A DNA stretch of 64,000 bases. Origin: Heterostelium album PN500 (taxonomy: Eukaryota > Evosea > Eumycetozoa > Acytosteliales > Acytosteliaceae). The DNA is taken from assembly GCF_000004825.1 (NCBI RefSeq), contig NW_008805071.1, positions 1,116,001 through 1,180,000 of the forward strand. The letters run 5' to 3'. This document shows, piece by piece, positions 44,922-56,645 of this stretch. Each line of letters starts with the position of its first letter. Within the stretch, counting starts at the first letter, position 1. Both the position numbers and the translations under genes were made by a program. The notes beneath the pieces were generated by a model, which saw only the letters and a list, made by a program, of their open reading frames with translations, did no database searches and was not told where the DNA came from.

Positions 44922-47900
44922 ATGTCTAGTTCACTTCAAGATGCAAATGAGAGAGTGGACATTCTAGAGTCATTTCCATTTCAGGACGATCAATCGTTGA
45001 TCGAGGAGTTACCATCGAGTGTTGGATACTCTTCGTACAGTAGCAATGCATTCTTTGACCGTAATGCTTACGATACACAATGGGCAGAGGAGATGGCCGC
45101 AATGGAGAAGATGGATGAACTACTCAAGGCAGGTGAACACTTTATCAACATGGTCTACACCTATCGTTCGTGCTCCAAGGCGCTGCCACAGGTGAAGACC
45201 TCCGAGCAGGCCAACAAGCAGCAGATCTACGAGGGCACATTCGAAGTGCTCGAACCAGAGATCAAGAAGCTCAAAGACTTTATGTACTTCCAGCGTGATA
45301 CCATCAAAGTGTTTTGCGAGTACATCAAGAAACTCGCACAGACCTACGACAAGAAGAAAGAAACAATCATCGCCTCCGAAGCACTGATATCCTATCTAAT
45401 CAAACTACTCGATCTTTTCGCACTGCTAGATGCACTTAAAAACATGAAAGCATGTTTGAACAACGATTTCTCTTTCTTTAAAAGGTATGTTTAGTAGTAG
45501 TAGTTGTAGTAGTTGAGTGGCAGTGTGGTAGTGTGTGTGTGTTTAGAAATTATTTGTTTTCCAGAAAAAACTAATTTTTAATATTCAATTTTTCTAGAGC
45601 ATCTGGATTTTTGAGAAAACAAATGTCGGGAGCTGAAGATCAGACACAGGAGAATCATACTTTATATTTGTTTTTGGCACATCAGAATTCGATCACTACA
45701 ACGTTGAAGCAGGATTTGCATAATATCGAAAAGTTTGACGATGTTCTCCCGATCATCGTCAATCAGTGCGCAGACTATTTGGATAACGATAAGTATATAT
45801 TGCCGTCGGAGAAGCATTGTTTGTTGCGTGTGATGCCATATGTTTTGTTCTTGATCGACGAGAACGACTCGAAACACAACATCTTTAAGAACAAGTCGTT
45901 GAATTTGTCACGTTACGCCAAGATCTTTAGAAAGAATCCGGTCGTCCCACTGTACGGAGACATGCAGATCACCCTCGAAGCACTGGTTAAGCGTTCGCCA
46001 CACTTTGACGAGAAGGCATGGGGAACTTCCACCTTGGAATCAAAGGTCGCTCTCGACTATGAGATCATCCACTGTGTCGACCAGACCAAGCAGCTCTACA
46101 TCGACTACACTGCGCGTTTCGCCAATATGGTGAATGATATCCGTGCGTCGCGATCCCGCAATCCAAAGGATCCACTTCCTTTCCCAGAGACCGATGTTCC
46201 CGAGGTGATCTTGCTCGGTATGCGTATCCTCTCGGACTGGTCGTCGCGTGTCCTCCAGCAATCCGCCTGGAAATACTCAAAGCCAAACAACGACAACACC
46301 ATTCCCGCACAGTTTGACTATGAGCGTGTCGTTAAGTTCAACTATCGTCCTGAGGAGCGTGTCGCTCTCATCCAGTTTATCGCTATGATCAAGGGTCTTG
46401 GCTCGTTGATGGCTCGCCACGAATCCCTGCTGGAGCCACTCATCAAGAAGATCATCCACAATGAAATTCAACAGTTTGTTCAGGTGCAGTTGCGTGAGAC
46501 CATCAAGTCGTTCGCCAAGAAGAAGGAGCACATCAAGCTCGAGCTGACACAACTCAAGAATCTCGCCGCCGATTGGTTCAACGGTCAGGAGCCAGTCGAA
46601 GCCGCCAACGTCAAGAAGAAGTCGACCAGTGGCGAAGAGAAGCCACAGATTCCCATTCGTGCCGTTCCACCCTCGAGCACCCAACTCGACCTGATCCTCA
46701 CCATCGTGTCGTCGTTGATGGACAAGAAGAAGGAGTTTAGCAGCTCGCAATTCCAAGAGTTGGAGACATTCCACAAGTCTGCATTCTACTACCGCTACCT
46801 GCTGAACATCAGTAGCACCGTCAACCAGATAACCGATCTTGCCGATCTCTGGTATCGTGAGTTCTATTTGGAGTTGAACAATCGTGTACAATTCCCAATT
46901 GAGACATCGTTGCCATGGATTCTGACCGATCACATCTTGGAGTCGGACGATCCCTCGCTCATCGAATACATCTTCTACCCACTGGGATTGTACAACGACA
47001 CTGCACACCGTGCTCTCCAGTCGTTGAACCAACGATTCCTCTACGACGAAATCGAGGCAGAGTTGAATCTCTGTTTCGATCAGCTGCTCTACAAGCTGTC
47101 CGGTAAGATCTACACTCACTTCAAGACGACCGCATCGAACATCCTCCTCGACAAGAGCTACAAACAACAGCTGGAAACCTTCCACTTCCAGGGCAAGTTG
47201 AACATTCCCAAGTCGAGATTCGATGTCTTGCTCCGTCAGAAACACATCATGTTGTTGGGACGTTCCGTCGATCTCTCTGGCCTGTTGGCACAGCGTCAAA
47301 ACACCTACCTGCGTCAGAATATCGAGTATGCCATCTCGCGTTACGAAGCATCGGATTTGACATCGATCGTCGAACTCGAAACTCAGTTGATCAACATCCG
47401 TTTGACCTACAGACTGCTCTCACAATTCCTTCAGTTGGATCCATTGGAGTCGATCTTGAATGAAGTGAACGAGTCGACATCGCTCGTCTCCTACCACGGA
47501 CGTATCGCTCTTCACACCATCTTTGAGATCATGTCTGATTTCGCACCAAACTACACATTCAATTCGATCACCCAGCGTTTCATCAAAGCACCGTATCTCT
47601 TCACCGAGGAGGTTCAACGTGAATCGATGCCAAAGACCAACCCGCTATTCCTCTTTGGAAACAAGCAGTTGAATGCTGCCTATGCCAACTCTGCCGAGTT
47701 GCACAAGAGCTTCCTTGGTATGCCACACATGCACGCTCTGATCAACGTCGTCGGTCGCAAGAATCTACCGTTGATTATCGGTGAGTGTCTCAGAAACATT
47801 GAGATCAAAATCAACAATGTTCTCACACCGTACTGTCGTGAGTTGATCCAGAGTGGTATGCCACCAAGTCAGAAACTACCGATCTACGACTACGGAACTG

Positions 47901-49237
47901 AAGGAGGTTACGGTTACTTCCAGTTGAAGCTAAAGGATATCTACACCTATCCCGATTTGCGTCCAGAGGTAATCCAGTGTTTCCGTGAGCTTGGAAACAG
48001 TATCGTGTTTATGAACCTTTTGGATCAGGCACTCGTTCAATCCGATGCACTGATCTTCACCAAGTCTGCACCGTTCCTTGGATTCACACCGGAATCGTGG
48101 TATCAAGATCCCACCGGTGAAGATCCAACGCTTCAATCGCCACTCTACTCACAACTCCAGAAATTGGCACAGCTCATCGAACAGAAACCCGATGTCACCA
48201 AAGTACCAGAGTACTTCAACGAGATCGTTGGAAACGCTTGGCGTGCCGATAAATTCTATCGACCGGCCGACAACAACACCTCACTCTTCAAATCAGTACT
48301 TCAACGTATCTCACAGATTCTCAACAACGTCCGTTCCGAATGGTCCGGTACCGCACCAGACAACGGAGTGATCAACGTCGACTCATCCACCGAGTTCTAT
48401 CGTCTCTGGAGTGCACTCCAATTCGTAACATGCTGGCCACTCACCAACGAAAACGACAAATCCTACCAAGAGTTGTTTGGAGACGGTTACATGTGGGCCG
48501 GTTGTACTTTTATTCATTTCTTGGGTCAACAAGTAAGTTTTGTTGTGTTGTTTGGTATCCAAAACATTAATATTAATGTGTTTTATTTTATTTCATTGTA
48601 GTGTCGATTTGAATTGTTTGATTTCTGTTATCATATTTTGAATGTTGAGGAAGCAGCAGCAGTTCGTAGCGATAAGCCAGCTTTGAAAAACTTTTTCAAG
48701 ACTGCGCAATTCGTGAAGGATATGAACCAACAGATCTTCTCGATTCTCAATACTTATTGCCCACCACCAGCTCCCTCCAACATGGTACTATCTCCACCAG
48801 CCACCGAGCAAGCAGAGCAATTCATCATCACCACCACCGTCGAAGAAGTATCGAATGCACCTCTCTCTCATAGTATAAGCAGTAACAATTTGGCTGGAAG
48901 TAATTCATTCCCACCACCACCACCACCCGCCGCTGTAAGTAAATTCGAATTGACATCAATTATATATACATCAGATAAAATATAATCAAATTACAGATTC
49001 AACAACAACAATATTATTATTATTATTATAAACAAATCAATAGTAATATTGTTATCTTTCAATATCAACTCAACACTCATTTATTTTTAATCTAATGCTA
49101 ACTATTATCTTCTTTTCTTTTTTTTTTTTTTATAATAGGGAATGACAAATAGCTTTCCACCACCTCCACCAATGATTGATGATATGCCACCACCTCCTCC
49201 ACCATTCGGTATGCCACCACCTCCTCCTCCAATGTAA
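44922..49237 (+). CDS. pirA: PIR121/CYFIP (Sra-1), SCAR/WAVE complex subunit
   Basis: Four exons, 44922-45484, 45598-48532, 48602-48934 and 49139-49237, join in phase to 1309 residues against about 1253 in human CYFIP1. It begins [20 protein letters not shown], the typical CYFIP start, and is collinear with the family throughout, including [23 protein letters not shown] and [15 protein letters not shown]121 is the Rac-binding scaffold of the pentameric SCAR/WAVE complex that switches on Arp2/3 actin branching at pseudopods and macropinosomes. The last two exons add a tail with three polyproline runs ([21 protein letters not shown]), possible profilin or SH3 ligands. Exons have high GC, consistent with strong expression. 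Confidence 0.97.
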
Positions 49238-49870
49238 ATTGAATAATATTAATAATAGCACCAACCCAACATAAAACCAAACAATCAAATACTTCATAAT
49301 AAACAACAAACAAACAAATAAATAAATATACCACTACCTTTTTTGAAATAAAACTTTCATTATATTATGCAATAACATTAAAGATGATTGTGCTTATAAA
49401 TAATGAATGAAAATTAAAACTCTACACTAACATCACACAAACATTCATGATCAATGAGATGGAAGTGAGTGTGTGTGTGGTGTGTGTTTGAACAATGAAA
49501 ATCAAATCAATCAGTATGAGTATGAAATAACATATGATTTTTAAGAGTTGTTTCATATGCAAGAATGTACTCACATATATATTTAAGATAATTATTATTT
49601 TATTTTATAATTCATTTTTTGTTTTTAATAGAAAGCAAGTAGTGAGCTATAATGAATTTCAGCATACCAAATTTATAGAGGAAAGAATAATTATAATTGA
49701 ATTGATTTCATTGTTGCTTTGAATTAATTATTTACTTAATTAATTGCATTTCTATATATTTATTCTTTTTTTCTTTTTAATAATAAACCAATTTTATAGA
49801 TTTATTATCTACGAGTCTAACAATTAAAAGAATAATTATAAAAATAGGTAAATAGTGAGAGTGTAAGAGA
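49238..49870. other. AT-rich intergenic region
   Basis: A 633-base gap between co-oriented genes. It holds the 3' end of PIR121 and a GT-rich simple tract near 49468-49490; the frame at 49534-49722 is composition-driven. No gene is supported. Confidence 0.35.
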
Positions 49871-51962
49871 ATGAGAATTCAAATTTCACTAGTATTGTTG
49901 CTGGTCCTTTTTGGACTGGTCAATTCAGCCGAGAGAAGATATGGTAGATTTGGATTAGTTGAGAAAACCATTGATCCAAGATCTATGACCCAAGTTTTTG
50001 GAATTCCAACACCAGTGGACCCTAGTTTGGTGCCAGCACAAGCATCATTTTGTCCAATTTTCAACTCTAGTCCAAAATTAGTTGGTTGGACCACAACCGG
50101 AATGGCTGGAAAACCTCAGCCTCCAAATATCTTTGTAAATGGAACTGCAGGAAAACCAACATACTTTGGAAATACATTGATTGCCCAGGATCCATGCTTC
50201 AATAATCAAACTCTAATTAACTTTATCAGAGCCAACACTTTAAATACTTTAGTACATTCTCATTGTCATGCTTGCTGCGCAGATGATGATAGTTCCGGTA
50301 ACTATAAAATAATTATTAATATATTAAATCTATTTTTTAATTATTATTATTATTAATTCTATTTTTTCCAAACAATAAAACATTAAAGAGATTACAATGG
50401 ATTTGGATTTCCCAGTTGATAATATGTGTATTTTAATTGGTGGAATTAGTGGTGATAAGCATGTAGAGTTTTCTGCTTACAATCAAGGCAGACTACTGAA
50501 TATGCAAGGTTGGAATGCTATGGTTGGATATTTCTCTACCGCCGCTGCATATGAAACCATTGTCTATAAAGACGATGTTGATAGTATCGATATTGGATGC
50601 TTTGGTGACGAAACCTCTGTCAACCCAGCATACGTAATTCTCCAACCAAACGATAGAATCGATAAAATGAAATTTAAATTCACTTCGTTTGCCGATGCAG
50701 CTTATGTATATTACAGTTTGATTGAGTGTAAGAATAAGATTGAACCGACCACCGCTAACTCATCTATTTCCACCGGTCACACCATCACTGGTGTCATCAC
50801 TGGTTCCACAGCCGAAACTATTACCCAATTCACATGGCAACAATCCACAACATCATCTATTACCGGTTCAATCTCTGGAACTACCGGACCAGTTTCCACT
50901 GGTCAAACTGTAACTGGTATGATTTCTGGTTCGACTACAGCCACCACCACTATTACCACTGGTCAGAGTGTAACCGGTTTCATTTCTGGAACCGTAACTG
51001 GTCAATCCACTACTGGTCAATCTACTACTGGACCGTCCTCAATCACCACTGGTCAGTCTGTAACAGGATTCATTTCTGGAAGCGTAACTGGTCAATCTAC
51101 TTCAGGTCAATCTGTAACTGGTCAATCTACTTCAGGTCAATCTGTAACAAGTCAAACCAGTACAGGACAGTCGGTCACTGGATTCATTAGTGGAAGTGTA
51201 ACGGGACAATCTGTAACGGGACATTCTGTAACGGGACATTCTGTAACTGGACAATCTGTAACTGGCCAAATCTCTACTCAAACCGGTACTGGACAATCGG
51301 TTACTGGATTCATTAGTGGATCTGGATCAGTAACCGGTCAAACCTCTACTCAAACCGGTACTGGACAATCGGTTACTGGATTCATCAGTGGATCTGGATC
51401 AGTAACTGGCCAAACCTCTACTCAAACCGGTACTGGACAATCTGTTACCGGATTCATTAGTGGTGGATCATGTGGCGGTGGTCAGTCATCTTGCCAAACC
51501 CTTACTGTTTCTGGACAATCAGCCACAGGACAATCGGTAACTGGATTCATCAGTGGATCTGGTTCCAGTGGTCAGAGCGTTACTGGTTCTGGAACTGTAA
51601 CCGGTCAATCAGTGACTGGATTCATTAGCGGTTCTGGATCGAGCGGTCAATCTGTTACTGGCCAAAGCGTTACTGGGCAATCAGCCACCGGACAATCGGT
51701 AACTGGATTCATCAGTGGATCTGGATCCAGTGGTCAAAGTGTTTCTGGTCAATCCGTCACTGGCCAAAGCGCTACTGGACAATCGGTAACTGGATTCATT
51801 AGTGGATCGGGGTCAAGTGGTCAGTCATCAGGTCAATCCGTTACTGGACAATCTGTCACTGGATACATCAGTGGATCTGGATCGAGTGGTCAAAGCGCTA
51901 CCGGACAATCGGTAACTGGATTCATCAGTGGTGGATCCAGTGGTAAAACCAGCTGGAAATAA
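49871..51962 (+). CDS. Secreted Ser/Thr/Gly-rich tandem-repeat protein
   Basis: Two exons, 49871-50297 and 50389-51962, join in phase to 666 residues. A signal peptide (MRIQISLVLLLVLFGLVNSA) is followed by a unique domain of about 280 residues with cysteines in HCHACCADD, DNMCILIGG, DIGCFGDE and IECKNK. The C-terminal 340 residues are a repeat array built on TGQSVTGFISGSGS-like units: the hexapeptide TGFISG occurs 11 times, with one TGMISG and one TGYISG variant, and units vary in length by added TGQS blocks. The array is rich in possible O-glycosylation sites and lacks hydrophobic anchors. Extracellular matrix, slime sheath or spore-coat roles would fit but are inference; I do not recognise the N-terminal domain. 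Confidence 0.82.
50880..51955 (+). repeat. Coding minisatellite encoding TGQSVTGFISG repeats
   Basis: DNA units share words such as GGTCAATCTGTAACTGG and GGATTCATTAGTGGATC with many silent differences, so the array is mostly old, but three neighbouring units (about 51260-51450) are almost identical and look recently duplicated. The array stays in frame throughout. Confidence 0.75.
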
Positions 51963-52136
51963 TTTATAAATTATTAATTTATTAATTATATCAAAAATTA
52001 TTTTTTTATCAACATATACAATCAATCATCATACCAAACCAAACCCACTAAAAAAACAAGTAACTATTATAACTATAAACTGTTAAAAAAGAAAATAAAT
52101 AGAACTTAAAAACCTATTGTTATTATTAAATTTACA

Positions 52137-52175
<39 letters not shown>

Positions 52176-52241
52176 GTTATTGTTTTTTTTTTTTTTAATA
52201 TGTTCCAATAATGAAATTGAATCAATTAATGATGATTCACT
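51963..52241. other. Convergent AT-rich spacer with ATT microsatellite
   Basis: A 279-base gap. An ATT trinucleotide microsatellite runs from about 52138 to 52176 and is followed by a T run. No gene is visible. Confidence 0.4.
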
Positions 52242-52613
52242 TTACTTTATATTCAATTGATTCTTTATCATTTTCTTTTCTTCTTCATAGAATTGATCGA
52301 TTACAATCTGATAGTTTTGTTTATCTGTTACATTTGGATACATAAGAATTGCAGTTTGAATCTTTGGTTCACCATCTACAAATATTATAAATTGACTGTT
52401 AATGTGATTGATTTTAAAGAAGCATTACTTCATTACTTGATTATTATTATTATACTTACAATGTTGAATTTGAACTAATTTCTTTACATTCTCAGAGGTG
52501 AAACTAAAAGAGTTGGCAATGGTCTTTACCAATCTCAATCTATCTCTATCTAAAATTACACCCTTCAACTGTTCTTCAAAGTTCTTGATATCTTTATCTG
52601 TAATTAAATCTGC
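52242..52613 (-). CDS. DUF4476-domain protein, 3' part (5' end unresolved)
   Basis: Two minus-strand exons, about 52613-52460 and 52375-52242, join in phase and end at a TAA. The translated part contains LDRDRLRLVKTIANSFSFTS, VKKLVQIQH and TAILMYPNVTDKQNYQIV, the helical repeat pattern of the DUF4476 domain, which is common in dictyostelid proteins and of unknown function. The last 15 residues are charged (EEEKKMIKNQ). I could not find the first exon: there is no start codon in the open stretch, and two acceptors (near 52613 and near 52595) are possible. The exons are too short to appear as long frames. Confidence 0.6.
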
Positions 52614-53542
52614 CTTTTTTAATTTTTGATATGTGTGTGCAATGTGTTCAAATTTTTGTTAATAAAACAACATGTTTGTATAGTACTACTTCTACTCTCT
52701 TTTAAACAATCAATCTTTCCTACCTACCATTACTTTATTTTATTTATTATACAAATTTATTTATTTTTAATATTCTTAAACAAAAAAAAACAAAAAATCT
52801 CATCAACAATGTATCCCATTTTTATTTTTGCTCAATGACAATTCATTTTTTGTATTTTTTATATTATTAATTTAGATATCTATTATAGTGTAAATGATAT
52901 CAATATTATTATTATTTACAATCACTTAATTTTAAGACTGTTAGGGTAGACAATAAATAGGGCAGTTGAGGATTGAAAGTTCAATTAAGTTAAACTTTTT
53001 ATTTATTATTTTATTCATTCTTCTAATATCAATTCATATGATAAGATACTAACACAATCAATCATTTCAAAGTTATACACCTTATAAAGAAAGGATGAGA
53101 GATTTTTGATATATAAAATAAGTTTAAATTTAAAAAATGAAATTCAAATTTTCAAAATTTGACCGTTGAAAAAAAAAATCAAAAAAAAAAATAATAAAAA
53201 AAATAATGAAATTCATTTGAAAAATTTTATCAACATTATTAACAATAAAAATCAATCACATCATATTATCAATACATCATATTGACAATATTTATGTATA
53301 ATATATAGACAAATAACTATTGAATTATATATATATATATAAGTATATGTATATATAGTTTTTATAATATATTCTTTATTTAATTTTTATTTCAAATAAT
53401 AATATAATCAATAGTTCATTTAGTTAGTCATAACACCTCTAGAGTTAATTTTCATTTAAAAATTGTTTATTTTTTTTTTGTTGTTGTTGTATTATAGTTA
53501 ATATTAGTTTAGTTAATTGATTTAGTTAGTTATTTTTGGAGA
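52614..53542. other. Region upstream of the DUF4476 exons and of the NELF-A gene
   Basis: About 930 bases of AT-rich DNA that must contain the missing 5' exon(s) of the DUF4476 gene (minus) and the promoter of the NELF-A-like gene (plus). A less AT-rich stretch near 52940-53000 might be a first exon but has no clear start. An AT dinucleotide run lies at about 53325-53342. Confidence 0.3.
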
Positions 53543-56500
53543 ATGGAACATAGAGATGTCGAAGGATGGTTAACTTCCAAGTTGGAAGAGACTTGGAGTT
53601 CTGAAAAGTTGGCACCGATTCTCACAAAAGATATACTACAGTTTTGTTTGTTAAAGTTTACAAAGATCGATACACTCATTCGTCTGAAAGTGTTGTTTTC
53701 GTTTCTCGGTCTGCGAAAGAAGCAATTCCAAGACCTAGAGATGACAATCAATATGCTTCTACAGATTGCCGACGAGGAAGAAGACGATTGGCTCAAAGCA
53801 TTGGCACACCTACTCTCAAAGGTATCCGAAGAGAAAATACCTGTAAATCTAGATCTCGAACCATTTAACAGTACACTAAAGAAATTATCATCACAAAGTA
53901 TGTGTCTTTAAATTATTATTATTATTATTATCATTGTTTTTTTTTTTTAACATATGTTTATTTTTGTTGAACTTTTTATAGTGGATAAAGATGGTTTACC
54001 AAACTTCTTTCCTTTGGAATATATGTATTTGAATACAAAGGTATTGGCTAATCCAATTCCGGTGGTGGAGAATATACATTTCAAGATGAAGCGACCCATT
54101 ACAGAGTTACCGGTGTTTGCCAAGAAACCCAGTAGCTTTACACCGACTCTCTCAGGCTCAAAGTCGTCAGTACCAATTGGCGGTGGTGTTGGTTCCAGTA
54201 GTAGTCAGAATCTCTATAGTATAGGAGGTGGTGATTATAATGGTACTAATAATAATATAGGCAGTAGTAACAATAGTATAGGCAATATCAGTGGTAACAG
54301 TGGTAATAACAATAGTAATAGTCCGGGACTGAGGAATGACAAGCTGAAGTTAAGCGGATCCGGATATGGCGTGGGACTAGGTGGACATCATTCGCAACAA
54401 CAACCTTCACCACTGAGAAAATCCAATATATTCATACCGCGTACACACCACTCGTCGAACTCACTGGACTTGTCTGGTGGCGGCAGTGGCAGTGGCGTTG
54501 GTGGTGGACTCAACAGTAGCAATAGTAATATAGGTATGATGAATTCTTCTTTGAATATGAGTGGACAGCATCATCATCATCATCAACAACAACATCAAAT
54601 GCAGCAGCAACAACAGCAGCAACAACATCCACTCAATATGTCTGGGTCATTGAATATGAGTGGACATCATCATCTGGCGAGCAGTGGAAGTGGTGTCTCC
54701 TCAGAGAAGAGAGGAATACAGAAAAAGACAAAGATGATGACACTGAATTTGGATCAGGTTAGAGAGATCACCAGTACGCAGACAACCAAGAAGAGAAGAC
54801 AGTCTGTCAATGAGCAATCACCTACACATCAACCAGAAGAATCACCACAACTACCATCGAATTTGAACTTACCAAGTATTAGCAGTAGTGTTAGTGGAAT
54901 ATTAGATCAACATTTACAACAACAACAACAACAACAGCATCATCAACATCATCAACAGCCACAGCAACAGCAACAGCAACATCTATATCAACAACAATCA
55001 CATGTGATGCATCATCCATCAACACAACAAATTAATCAACCAATACAACAACTACAACAACAACAACAACATCTTCATCTTCATCAACAACAACAACAGC
55101 AACTACAACAACAGCATCAACCATTACCACCTCAACAAATTCAAAAACAACATCAACTTTATAATATCGAAGAATCAATTCATGAAAGTAATAATAATAA
55201 TAATAATAATAATAATGGACATGAAAATATAAATATAATGGATGTACATGATCCTTCTAAAGGAAAGAAGAAGCAAACGAAATCAATTGAAACATCTCCA
55301 ATGTTGTTGGATAAGAAAGAGCAGAAACGAAGAGAAAAAGAAGAAAAGAAAGTGGCGAAAGAACGAGAGAAAGAAGAAAAGGAGCGTGAAAAGAAAGAGA
55401 AGAAAGAACAAAAGCAGAGAGAGAAAGAAGAAAAGAAAGAAAAGAAAGAGAAAGAAAAGGCAGAGAAGAGAAAGAATAAAGATGATGGTAGTGGCGAATC
55501 TGCAGCGACCTCTGTAAAGAAACAAAAGACTGGTGGTGGTACCCCAGGTAGAAAGAAAAAGAATGCTGGAGATGCAGAGACTACCCCAACCATCAGAGAC
55601 AGTTCCTCACCCATTAGTTCTCCCAATGTTACAGCTAACCACATGAATGTAAATAGTATAGCCGATACAGTTTCGGCTTCTTTGTTACAACATCAACAAC
55701 AATTACAACTACAACAACAGCAGCAACAACAACAGCAACAGTCAATTGGAGAGCCAGACCTCAGCGGACTGTCCACGTTGATGAATGCACTCGAGCAAAA
55801 CGGATCGATTCCACTTGAACCTCAATACATGCTACAACGATCCAATAATAATGTTATACCTGATGTTCCAATAACTGTTGCAAACAACAATTCAATACAA
55901 TTCCAACAACAACAACAACAACAACAACAACCTTTACAATCATTGCTTTATCAGCAACAGTTACAAACACCACTGCAACAACAACAGCAGCAACCTTTTA
56001 TTTCATATAATCAAATTGGTGTTTTACCTAATTTACAACAACATCCTCAACTTCAACAACCACCACTTCAAAATATTAACATGCAACAACAACAACAAAC
56101 ATTTTCAAATTTTGACATTCAACAAACACTACCCCAACAGCAACAGCAACCGTCATTGGAGAGTCTTTTAGAAACTGCTACACACTTGACCCCCGAGAAC
56201 AGACAGATTATTGAAAGATTTGTAACGGTCGATAAAAGTAAGATTTAACTTTTGTTTTTTTAAATAATTCAAAACAATTTGCATTTGATTGGTTTAGATC
56301 AATCAAATATCAAAGATTTATTATTAACATTAAACGCCTTTAATGAAACTGTTTAGGAAATCCGACACCCCACGAAGGTAATTTGAAACAAATTCCACTA
56401 AGTATCGAGCAAAAAACCAACGAAAAAGATGAGATGTTCGTTGAAACCGTTATTTTTGAGATTGATTATGAAGCTGGTAAGTTTAAATCTCATTTTGTAG

Positions 56501-56645
56501 ATCAATCAATATTCAAACAATCAAATATCGTGTGAATTACTAACCAAATCGATTTTATTGAACATTTGAAATTGTCACAGAAAAATGGAAGATGTTTAAA
56601 CGCAAGAAGAAACTTACAAACTCCAACAACCCAATAGTGCAATAG
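53543..56645 (+). CDS. Negative elongation factor subunit A (NELF-A) orthologue with polyglutamine expansions
   Basis: Four exons, 53543-53897, 53982-56237, 56357-56476 and 56581-56645, join in phase to 931 residues against about 528 in human NELF-A. The N-terminal helical domain (GWLTSKLEETWSSEKLAPIL) and the block FPLEYMYLN...IHFKMKRPITELP match the human order. The last two small exons encode NPTPHEGNLKQIPLSIEQ and VIFEIDYEAGKWKMFKRKKK, which line up with the C-terminal block of human NELF-A. NELF pauses RNA polymerase II soon after initiation and is missing from yeast and plants. The middle 600 residues are Asn/Gln/Ser/Gly-rich with many Gln runs and a Lys/Glu-rich charged helix (55.3-55.5 kb). 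Exon choice at 56357 was guided by this homology. Confidence 0.85.

Noticed and set aside
46277-47299. Long (340-residue) frame on minus opposite PIR121
   Set aside because: It is the antisense shadow of a strongly conserved CYFIP exon with biased third positions; the translation has no domain, no splice context and no promoter.
50900-51950. Regular repeats that could suggest a CRISPR-like or satellite array
   Set aside because: The units encode an in-frame peptide repeat within a spliced gene and have no spacer-repeat structure.
56297-56356. Extra exon of NELF-A between 56297 and 56350
   Set aside because: It reads into an in-frame stop and has no donor; skipping to 56357 gives the conserved NPTPHEG block in phase.
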